Positions 1 to 6,793 of a DNA stretch of 64,000 bases are shown one piece after another. The DNA is taken from assembly GCF_027257845.1 (NCBI RefSeq), contig NZ_JAPVOT010000011.1, positions 1 through 64,000 on the forward strand, in the 5' to 3' direction. The translations under genes were made by a program, and so were the position numbers. This DNA comes from Alteromonas sp. BMJM2. Lineage in GTDB: Bacteria > Pseudomonadota > Gammaproteobacteria > Enterobacterales > Alteromonadaceae. A model generated the notes under the pieces. It saw nothing but the letters and a program-made list of their open reading frames with translations, ran no database searches and was not told the DNA's origin. Every line of letters begins with the position of its first letter. Within the stretch, counting starts at the first letter, position 1.

Positions 1-175
1 AATTTGCCTAACATCAACCATGACAGACGAAGTAAACGAGTTCTAAAAAGGCAACGGTATTGATCTTGAAATAGCGGTCAAAGGGCTATCTTTTTTCATT
101 GACAGCCCGGAGGCTCATATGTGTTAGGTGACTTGACTGCAAACATCCTACATTGCCTCTATTTTGTGTCCGCAT
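1..175. other. left-edge stretch without a supported gene
   Basis: No open frame here looks like a real protein. TGTTAGGTGAC at 122-132 is the exact reverse complement of GTCACCTAACA at 487-497, so the small ORF at 176-475 is bracketed by an 11-bp inverted repeat. I do not know what the repeat does. Confidence 0.3.
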
Positions 176-475
176 TTAACAGCAGTGAAAATATTTATAT
201 ATGTACTCATCTGGTACAAGCCACTTTGAAAACCAATTTCTATCCGACTCTATCTTTTTTGGCACATGACCATAATGGATTAGCGCTCTTTTGTTACATG
301 ATGGGCAGCGGTAGAAAAAAGCAAATAGAATTAGAGTCCAGCCAAGTGATGTTGCAAAAATAATGTACGGAATAAGCCAATGTGTCGCAAAAAAGATAAC
401 AGGAAGCAATAACCAAAACAACTTATTGGTAACTGTGAATGCTAACCAATAATAGCTAAAAACAGCCTTATTCAT
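176..475 (-). CDS. small membrane protein with a CxxC zinc-ribbon-like half motif
   Basis: Unrecognised 99-residue protein. Residues about 8-55 form two closely spaced hydrophobic segments, followed by CPSCNK (around residue 58) and a C-terminal FHCC. Many small proteins of this layout have two membrane helices and a cytoplasmic zinc ribbon built from two CxxC pairs; here the second pair is incomplete (CC at the very end), which may mean the C-terminus is truncated. The overlapping frame on the other strand (121-363) is less protein-like. It is bracketed by an 11-bp inverted repeat (122-132 and 487-497). The ribosome binding site is weak. The function is unknown. Confidence 0.5.
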   Translation of the reverse strand: MNKAVFSYYWLAFTVTNKLFWLLLPVIFFATHWLIPYIIFATSLGWTLILFAFFYRCPSCNKRALIHYGHVPKKIESDRNWFSKWLVPDEYIYKYFHCC

Positions 476-689
476 ATGAATTCCGTGTCACCTAACAATT
501 TACTAGACACCAAACCGGTTTGCCTAAACACACCATCATGGTCTTTTTAATTTTATCAATGTTGTCAGATTACCTTCTAAGTCCTCTTAATAAAACAATA
601 AATTAAAACGGTGTTTTTTGCTCGTAGGTTTAAAAGTACCAAAATGGTGTGTTATGTGGGGATGGTGTACTTCATGCGTTACCATAACG

Positions 690-770
690 CTATGGATGTG
701 GTCAGTTATGTTGATTTAAATCCAGTACGAGCCAAGATGGCCGGAATATCTGAAACATCGGGACATTCTA
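690..770 (+). pseudogene. remnant of an IS200-like/REP-associated (Y1) transposase
   Basis: The translated stretch VSYVDLNPVRAKMAG followed by ISETSGHSI closely matches the conserved C-terminal signature of the REP-associated tyrosine (Y1, HUH-type) transposase family (typically AYVDLNPVRAGMA then TPETSDFTSI). Nothing of the upstream catalytic domain (HUH motif, Tyr) is visible, and the downstream residues do not match. It is therefore a short decayed fragment rather than a gene. It lies in a poorly coding stretch between two small membrane proteins, consistent with past insertion and deletion. Confidence 0.6.
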
Positions 771-1241
771 TAAACTGGTATCTGGCTTTCTTTGTTTTTT
801 TATATAGCGATATAAAAAAACAAGCCAAAGAAGGCTGAAGAATGTGGGGGTTAATGCTTCAACATACGATCCTAAACGAAGGAAATACTTTCCACCTTTA
901 GATAAATAAACAGTAGTAAAGTCGCCCGCTTTATATTCACTGGCATATTTCTCCATTGAACTGCATGTTGAAATATCACCTGGTTTGACATCAATGATAG
1001 TTATATTTTCATTGTTTGATAAAATTTTTAATTCCACCTCAATGATGCACCCCCTTTTATTAAACCCAGATTTTCCATTTCTATCGAATTTAGAGTAAAT
1101 TACTTCGGCTTCTACGACTTGAGAGTCTAAAGTACTAAAAACTCCATAAACCTGAAGAGGCATAAAAAGTACTGTAAAACAAAAACTAAAAAAGGTGAGA
1201 ATTAAAATACAAATGCCCTTAATCTTTTTCACAAGTTGCAT
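768..1241 (-). CDS. DUF3592-like membrane protein of unknown function
   Basis: A 157-residue protein with an N-terminal membrane segment (about residues 8-35), an extracytoplasmic domain of about 85 residues and a second membrane segment near 130-147, ending in a basic tail (YRYIKKQRK). This two-helix arrangement with a small beta-rich domain between resembles DUF3592 proteins, but the match is by layout only. The start is supported by AAGGAAAG a few bases upstream of the ATG. The 3' end of the frame runs through a perfect 12-bp-arm AT-rich palindrome (794-821), so the original C-terminus may differ. No neighbour suggests a role. Confidence 0.5.
   Translation of the reverse strand: MQLVKKIKGICILILTFFSFCFTVLFMPLQVYGVFSTLDSQVVEAEVIYSKFDRNGKSGFNKRGCIIEVELKILSNNENITIIDVKPGDISTCSSMEKYASEYKAGDFTTVYLSKGGKYFLRLGSYVEALTPTFFSLLWLVFLYRYIKKQRKPDTSL
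794..821. repeat. AT-rich perfect hairpin
   Basis: The arms GTTTTTTTATAT (794-805) and ATATAAAAAAAC (810-821) are exact reverse complements around an AGCG loop. It could form a hairpin or act as a protein-binding palindrome, but it lacks a GC-rich stem, so it is not a convincing intrinsic terminator. It lies inside the 3' end of the flanking - strand frame. Confidence 0.4.
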
Positions 1242-1330
1242 CTTTCCTTGATAGCCCTAATGTTTAGAGAGACAGGCACAAAATTGATATCTCTATACAA
1301 AAACATGCCTGTCTTGTTTTATTTTTAAGT

Positions 1331-2509
1331 TTATTTCTTCAGTAAAGACAGTAAGCGCTTTTGTCTATCAACATAAACTTGGTAACCATCGTGCTGCGGT
1401 GTCGAGAGCTCCAATGCCTTGTTTACACTCTCAAGGGCCTTTTTATACTCACCCATTTGTTCGTAACCATACGCTATGCCGTTGTACGGGTCCGGCATTT
1501 CTGGGTACTTAGCGATATCGTACTTAAACAACTCAATCGCCTTGCCATAATTTTGCGAACGCACATAGTGATAACCTAATTCTCGAATTACCCATTCAGG
1601 CGCCTCTACTTTTTCTCCGCGCTGCTTTGAAACGCGATCGTAATATTTGGCAATGCTTTGAACATCACCATCAAACTGTTCAGGCCTTAAATAAGCTGAA
1701 AAAAACAGATTATGATAAGCACTAAAAATAGACGCTGCCGTGACCAAGTTGTGCCGAACACCAGCATAGGCATCATTTATCCACCTCAAACCAGCAGGTT
1801 GGTTTGCCCGCATACCTAAAATCATATCATCATAGTAGGGGCGCATTGGCGCCGGTTCGTTGCCTATAGACGTATAGATATAATGATCCAATTGGCTGGA
1901 AGATTTAAAAAATGCAATCGTATTTTTTGCCGGCGCGCCATAGTTCCACCACACTGCAGGGCTATAGGCAATCACAGCCTTAAAGAGCTTAGGATTTTGA
2001 GTGAGCGCATACAACCCGAATACACCACCAGCGGATCCCCCGGCTATCACCCGAAAATCATGCACCCGGTATTTATTTTCGACCATTGGAATAAGTTCAG
2101 TGGTTATAAAAGACAAAAAGTTTGCCCCGCCACCGCCATAACCTACAGGCCCGTATGGGTCTTCATTTGCCGTTGGGAAAAGATCTCGAAAACGGTCCGT
2201 ATTTTCAATGGCGACTATAATGACTTCTGGCGCAGCATTTTCAGATTGAAGTGATTCAAGAACCGCATTCATTAAAGGTAGATTAACCGCACCGTCTAAC
2301 CGATAAATAACAGGGTACTTCTTGTCAGGGTTCTCGGCGTAACCTTTAGGAAGTTGAACAACGACCTCTCGCTCCTCCTTTAACACTTTAGATTTAAACT
2401 TCTCTACTTTCAGCTCGTAGTTTTTTGCTTCTTTGCTAGGTTCTGCTTGAATTGAGGAGCTAGAAAAAAAACACACTAATATGGTTAGCGCAATACGTTT
2501 AAATAACAT
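1331..2509 (-). CDS. secreted alpha/beta-hydrolase esterase with C-terminal TPR-like repeat
   Basis: A 392-residue exported esterase of the putative esterase/IroE (esterase D-like) family. Residues 1-22 form a signal peptide ending in SIQA. The catalytic domain covers about 30-270, with the strand KYPVIYRLDG, the nucleophile elbow GGSAGG (Ser in the GxSxG motif) and an oxyanion-type region around EVIIVAIENTDR. The last ~90 residues (from about 310) contain a tetratricopeptide-like repeat (IAYGYEQMGEYKKALESVNKALEL), as seen in several marine gammaproteobacterial members. The substrate is unknown; relatives hydrolyse siderophore esters or acyl/feruloyl esters. AAGGA precedes the ATG at a good distance. 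The gene appears monocistronic. Confidence 0.85.
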   Translation of the reverse strand: MLFKRIALTILVCFFSSSSIQAEPSKEAKNYELKVEKFKSKVLKEEREVVVQLPKGYAENPDKKYPVIYRLDGAVNLPLMNAVLESLQSENAAPEVIIVAIENTDRFRDLFPTANEDPYGPVGYGGGGANFLSFITTELIPMVENKYRVHDFRVIAGGSAGGVFGLYALTQNPKLFKAVIAYSPAVWWNYGAPAKNTIAFFKSSSQLDHYIYTSIGNEPAPMRPYYDDMILGMRANQPAGLRWINDAYAGVRHNLVTAASIFSAYHNLFFSAYLRPEQFDGDVQSIAKYYDRVSKQRGEKVEAPEWVIRELGYHYVRSQNYGKAIELFKYDIAKYPEMPDPYNGIAYGYEQMGEYKKALESVNKALELSTPQHDGYQVYVDRQKRLLSLLKK

Positions 2510-2729
2510 ACCGTTTAAATCCTTTTAGTTGAGAGTAGCTTTTTATGGAGCAGTTAATTATTCAGGTGAGCTTTTACTTAACATTACTTGGTATACAAAT
2601 GTTAAGCAACAAACGAGAATCGTTGCCATGAGTGCACACTCATCAACCTCACCTCATTATTGGCGCGAATGATAGAGTAAATAAGTTGTTTTTGCGCTTA
2701 AGTAGTTTTATGACTCCAAAGTACCGATA

Positions 2730-3488
2730 TTATTTTTTTAATATAAGATGAAAGTACTTTCCTAACCACATGTAGGGCTCAGACCTGTGATATTTTCTCT
2801 CAAGTGACAGTAAATCATCGTACTTAGTGGTTTGGTGCGAAATGTCTCGCATGTAGTCGTGAAAGCATCGGATACCGGCTTTCTCCAGTACGGTAAAACC
2901 GAGAGAATCGCAGTAGTTAAGCACCTTCCCTGCAGAAAGAGGCTGCTTTGGATTTAATCGAACCTGCTTTTTAGCCTTCATGCCTTTTTCAATGTAATCA
3001 AAATTGCCATAAATCGCATTGGCAAACAAATTAGCGTCATGATTAAAGAAGCTTAAACTTAACACCGCCCCTGGCTCCATACGGTCATAAATTGAAGATA
3101 ACGCCTCATAAGGGTTATCTAACCATTCCAATACAGCATGGCAAATAATCAGGTTGAAGCGGTTAATATCTGTTATCTCTTGAAGAAACTCTTGCCTTAT
3201 TTCAATGTTTGATCGAATGTTGTCATTGTCACTGTGGGCTACAAGCTCTCTCGCTTGTTGAAGTACATCACTTGATGCATCGGTTAATACAACGCTATGC
3301 CCCATTGAAGCTAAGTGTGCAGCCATTACCCCCGTGCCACCACCTATCTCAAGTACTTTACTGTTGGCAACAAGGTGATTATCTAGCACATCACAAAGCA
3401 AGGTGTGGCGAAGCTTTCCCTTGGTAGTACCGTAAATATTCTTCGCAAACTTTTCAGCTATACCGTCAAAAATATGGTCATCAATCAT
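2730..3488 (-). CDS. cmoM: tRNA 5-carboxymethoxyuridine methyltransferase (CmoM/SmtA)
   Basis: A 252-residue SAM-dependent methyltransferase. The N-terminus FDGIAEKFAKNIYGTTKGKLR is characteristic of CmoM (formerly SmtA), which methylates 5-carboxymethoxyuridine at the wobble position of tRNAs to give mcmo5U. The SAM-binding motif I is VLEIGGGTGVMAAHLA (around residue 45), followed by an acidic loop (LTDASSDVL) and LIICHAVLEWLDNP (motif IV/post-I). Length agrees with the family (about 260). It lies 28 bp downstream of the YbgI-family gene on the same strand and may be cotranscribed with it. Confidence 0.88.
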   Translation of the reverse strand: MIDDHIFDGIAEKFAKNIYGTTKGKLRHTLLCDVLDNHLVANSKVLEIGGGTGVMAAHLASMGHSVVLTDASSDVLQQARELVAHSDNDNIRSNIEIRQEFLQEITDINRFNLIICHAVLEWLDNPYEALSSIYDRMEPGAVLSLSFFNHDANLFANAIYGNFDYIEKGMKAKKQVRLNPKQPLSAGKVLNYCDSLGFTVLEKAGIRCFHDYMRDISHQTTKYDDLLSLERKYHRSEPYMWLGKYFHLILKK

Positions 3489-3516
3489 AGTGTGAGTTCA
3501 AATCCTGTGACGAGAA

Positions 3517-4278
3517 TTAGGCTGGGTTGTCTATATCGACGAACTCTACGCAGATATCAAAATGAGACTTGATGTGCTCTCCCAATGCCTTTGCACCGTA
3601 GCGCTCTGTGGCGTGATGTCCAGCTGCAAAAAAGGCAATATCCATCTCTCTTGCCGTATGAATGGTTTGTTCAGACACTTCTCCGGTAATAAATGCATCT
3701 ACATCCAATTCTACAGCCTGCTCGATAAAGCCCTGCCCGCCGCCAGTACACCATGCTAGGGTTTTTATTGGCGTTGCGTCACTGCCCTCAAGCAAAATAG
3801 TCCGTGATAACAGGGAGCCCAATGCATCACGTAACTCTCCTGATGAAAGCGCGTTCTCAAATTCCCCCTGCATTAAAACACCAGTAGGCTTAACTGACGA
3901 CACCGCTGCAATATTTTTTATCCCCAATAGGTCCGCTAGTTGACGATTATTGCCAAACTCTGGGTGCACATCTAAGGGTAAATGGTAGGCATACAGGTTA
4001 ATGTCGTTTTCAATCAACGCCTTTAATCGCTGTTTTTTCATGCCGGTAATAGTTTGAGATTCGCCTTTCCAGAAATAGCCGTGATGAACCAAAATAGCAT
4101 CGGCATTTCGCTTGATAGCTTCATCGATTAGCGCCTTCGATGCAGTAACTCCCGTTACCAATTTTGTAATTTCTCTAGCGCCCTCAACTTGAAGGCCGTT
4201 TGGGCAGTAATCGCTTATCTCATTAGCTCTGAGTAACCCGTCGAGGTATGTTTTAAGCACTTGATTAGTAACCGACAC
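3517..4278 (-). CDS. Nif3-like dinuclear metal centre protein (YbgI family)
   Basis: A 253-residue Nif3/YbgI (DUF34) family protein. Conserved metal-ligand motifs are visible: DYCPNGLQVEG near the N-terminus, ILVHHGYFW (His-His ligands) around residue 62, and TGEVSEQTIHTARE and AAGHHATERYG in the C-terminal half. Family members form hexameric toroids with two metal ions per subunit; the E. coli orthologue is YbgI, and a GTP cyclohydrolase 1 type 2 annotation is common but not proven. The start is GTG with AAGGAG six bases upstream. It probably forms a transcription unit with the downstream cmoM. Confidence 0.88.
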   Translation of the reverse strand: MSVTNQVLKTYLDGLLRANEISDYCPNGLQVEGAREITKLVTGVTASKALIDEAIKRNADAILVHHGYFWKGESQTITGMKKQRLKALIENDINLYAYHLPLDVHPEFGNNRQLADLLGIKNIAAVSSVKPTGVLMQGEFENALSSGELRDALGSLLSRTILLEGSDATPIKTLAWCTGGGQGFIEQAVELDVDAFITGEVSEQTIHTAREMDIAFFAAGHHATERYGAKALGEHIKSHFDICVEFVDIDNPA

Positions 4279-4497
4279 GTGAACTCCTTAAAAGCCTTTG
4301 CTTGAAAATTAGACAGAATGTAAAAAAAACGTTATAAAAGCCGTGAGCATTTTTTATACTTTAAATTGGTAGTTTTGCAGCTAACTTTCTGTGGCAAAGG
4401 AATGGACACAGACAGAAAACACAGCCTCAATATAAAGCAGCCCAATGACAAAACAAGATTAACGATACAAGAGTAACAAAATAAGTACGGGAAAATC

Positions 4498-4827
4498 ATG
4501 GCGAAATCAGATAAAAACGATGTTTTAGAAGAATTTACTCATGCCTACGCAAACGTGAATGGTAAACAACCAGATATCCAAGCTAAAAGTGGCTGGTACA
4601 GTATTGACGGTGGCAAAAATGTAAGGCTAAGTCGAATACAAGAGATGACCAATGAATTACTAGGCACTGAGAATAAAGCTCAAGCTTCATCCACATCTAA
4701 AACGCAGAAAAAGACTATGCCCAATACCATGCCTAAGACAAAATCGAAAAAGAGCGGCTTCTCAGTAAAGCAGTTTTGGGCAGACCAGTTAAAAGCAGAT
4801 GCGCCCGGCTCTACGCCACCTCGCTAA
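4498..4827 (+). CDS. small conserved-looking hypothetical protein with basic Lys/Ser-rich linker
   Basis: I do not recognise this 109-residue protein. Residues 1-52 look folded (LEEFTHAYANVNG then GWYSIDGGKNVRLSRIQEM), residues 55-82 are a low-complexity linker rich in Thr, Lys and Ser with repeated MPxT/KK elements, and the C-terminus FWADQLKADAPGSTPPR resembles a short peptide-binding or docking tail. There is no signal peptide or membrane segment. It is transcribed divergently from the ybgI-type gene and converges with the TetR gene. It has no clear Shine-Dalgarno, but the frame is intact and its composition looks coding. Confidence 0.55.
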   Translation: MAKSDKNDVLEEFTHAYANVNGKQPDIQAKSGWYSIDGGKNVRLSRIQEMTNELLGTENKAQASSTSKTQKKTMPNTMPKTKSKKSGFSVKQFWADQLKADAPGSTPPR

Positions 4828-4866
4828 AATTTAGGTGGCTATCACCCTTTCTTTACGTAACCGCTT

Positions 4867-5490
4867 TTATCTACCTGCCAAGCCTTGCGCCACAAAGGGT
4901 ACTAAATGCGCAATCACTTCACTGATATTGACGTGCTTTTGAAAATCTGACTCGGCGATTTCAGTGAGTGCTTGACTTGATGCCATAGAAAAAACAAAGC
5001 TGCCAATGGCAAAATGCAAACGCCAAAAAAGCTCTTCCTCGGGAACATGGGGTAAGCAGTGTTGAATTGCGGTAACCAGTGCTCGTACCGTTGCACCGTA
5101 GTCTGTCATAATAAAGCGTCGTAAATGGCCTTGAGTCTCGTTATACCCTCTACCGAGTAGTTTAACGAAGTTAGCTGTGCCGTGTTCAGTTACGGTATTA
5201 AGCTCAAGCATAGGTGGAATAAGTGTGTAGAGCAGCTTTTCGACGCCTTGGGCTCCTTTGGAAAATTCAAAAGAAGCTAGGCAGGTGTCGATATGGGGCA
5301 TGAGTTGGTCAAAATAGCGTTTAAAAACAGCCTGAATAAGATTTTTTTTACTACCGTAGTGGTAGTTCACCGACGCGAGATTAACCCCTGCCCGCGTGGT
5401 TATCTCTCGCATTGAAGTGTGTGAAAAACCATTTTGAGAGAACAAACACTCTGCTGCATCGAGAATGTCGTTTTTCGTATGCCGTGCCAT
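4867..5490 (-). CDS. psrA: TetR-family regulator, PsrA-like
   Basis: A TetR-family repressor of about 207 residues. The N-terminal helix-turn-helix (ILDAAECLFSQNGF, then MREITTRAGVNLASVNYHYGSK) is very close to that of PsrA, the fatty-acid-responsive regulator of beta-oxidation in Pseudomonas and Shewanella, especially the AGVNLAxVNYHYGSKKxLIQAVF stretch. The C-terminal ligand-binding domain is helical and compatible with an acyl-CoA or fatty-acid sensor. The frame is open to a GTG at 5529, but the ATG at 5490 (MARHTKND) puts the start where the family starts. It sits just downstream of sohB on the same strand. The assignment to PsrA rather than another TetR is by motif similarity only. Confidence 0.72.
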   Translation of the reverse strand: MARHTKNDILDAAECLFSQNGFSHTSMREITTRAGVNLASVNYHYGSKKNLIQAVFKRYFDQLMPHIDTCLASFEFSKGAQGVEKLLYTLIPPMLELNTVTEHGTANFVKLLGRGYNETQGHLRRFIMTDYGATVRALVTAIQHCLPHVPEEELFWRLHFAIGSFVFSMASSQALTEIAESDFQKHVNISEVIAHLVPFVAQGLAGR

Positions 5491-5550
5491 TTTTTCTTTC
5501 TTATTTTGCTCGTAAAGTGGGGCAATCACTACCCCGCTTTCACATGTAGA

Positions 5551-6573
5551 TTAAAACCAGTGTCTGGCTTTACTCCACGATTTCATGATTACACGCTCAA
5601 CCACTGACGCTGCAGACATTCCAAGCTTTTCAGCAACATTCTTTTTCACTGAGTACTTAACACTGAAAATCTCTCTCTCAGGGTAATGCGATAAGATGTA
5701 GTCGTCAGAGGTTGTAATATCATCGATTAAACCAAGCTCTTTGGCTTTGGTACCAGGCCAATACTCACCTGTCGCTACACGATCGATGTTCATATCCGGT
5801 CGCTGGCTATGGACAAAATCTTTGAACAACACATGAATTTCTTCAATTTCTTCTTTGAACTTAGCGCGGCCTTCATCGTTATTTTCACCAAACACCGTTA
5901 GGGTTCTTTTAAACTCACCTGCAGTATGTTGCTCAAACTCTATGTCGTTTTTCTTTAATAGCTTATGAAAGTTTGGAAGTTGCGCCAACACACCAATGCT
6001 GCCTATGTAGGCAAATTGTGAAGCAAGAAGCTTGTCGGCAACACAAGCCATCATATAACCGCCGCTTGCTGCTACTTTATCGACTGAAACAGTTAGCTTT
6101 AGCCCTTTTTGCTTTATTCGCTGAAGCTGAGATGCAGCTAAACCATATCCGTGAACAACACCGCCGCCACTTTCAAGACGCACAAGTACTTCATCATCTT
6201 TATCAGCGACACATAAAATTGCGGTAATTTCTTCTCTTAGGTTATCCACCTCGCCAGCGTCCATCGAACCTTTAAAGTCGATAACATACATTCTTGGCGG
6301 CTTCGGTTCGTCGTTCTTCTGCTTGCCTTTCGCTTTTTCTACTTTCTTTTGTTCTTTCGCTAACTTTTTAGCAGAGTTTTTGTCTAGCAGTACTTGCTTA
6401 GCGTATTGTGTAATATCCTTTAGCTGATCTGAGATTGAAGTAATCTCTAACTGTCCTTTACCATGTTTTTGCTTACTTGCTACGCCAACAATAGTTGCAA
6501 CAACAACCACAAACGCAACCACCAAGGTAACTGCTTTAGCTACAAACAAGCCATATTCGTACAAAAACTCCAA
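5551..6573 (-). CDS. sohB: inner-membrane S49 peptidase SohB
   Basis: A 340-residue S49-family (signal peptide peptidase A-like) protease. It has an N-terminal membrane segment (about 10-30), a charged Lys/Glu-rich linker (about 50-95), then the peptidase core. The serine nucleophile lies in KVAASGGYMMACVAD and the general-base lysine in HTAGEFKRTLT. Length is close to E. coli SohB (349), which suppresses htrA defects and degrades periplasmic or membrane substrates. The start codon is probably TTG: AGGAG lies eight bases upstream and no better ATG exists. The psrA-like gene follows on the same strand. Confidence 0.88.
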   Translation of the reverse strand: MEFLYEYGLFVAKAVTLVVAFVVVVATIVGVASKQKHGKGQLEITSISDQLKDITQYAKQVLLDKNSAKKLAKEQKKVEKAKGKQKNDEPKPPRMYVIDFKGSMDAGEVDNLREEITAILCVADKDDEVLVRLESGGGVVHGYGLAASQLQRIKQKGLKLTVSVDKVAASGGYMMACVADKLLASQFAYIGSIGVLAQLPNFHKLLKKNDIEFEQHTAGEFKRTLTVFGENNDEGRAKFKEEIEEIHVLFKDFVHSQRPDMNIDRVATGEYWPGTKAKELGLIDDITTSDDYILSHYPEREIFSVKYSVKKNVAEKLGMSAASVVERVIMKSWSKARHWF

Positions 6574-6793
6574 ATCTTACTCCTAGTAAAAAATAAAAGG
6601 GTCTGAACACTTCAAACCCTTACAAGCAAAGATAAGATGGGTACGTATACGGAAACTGCAAGTACGCTTCCCCATCTTCCTTTCGATTATTGATATTAAG
6701 TAACTTGTATTACGTTACTTTTATTACACTCTTGTGCCACATAATACCAGCCCTCGTTCGTTCTGACGATAGCCTATAACGCTAACGTTAGCC

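Noticed and set aside
1..132. Integron attC site using GCCTAAC (6-12) and GTTAGGT (124-130)
   Set aside because: Core motifs fit and the 125-bp distance is plausible, but the internal arms do not pair and no integrase is near.
121..363. + strand open frame of 80 codons opposite the 99-residue membrane protein
   Set aside because: Composition is not protein-like compared with the opposite frame, which has clean membrane segments and a CxxC motif.
6634..6678. Hairpin AAGATGGG/CCCATCTT as terminator of the acylase gene
   Set aside because: Long loop and no T tract; insufficient to call a terminator.
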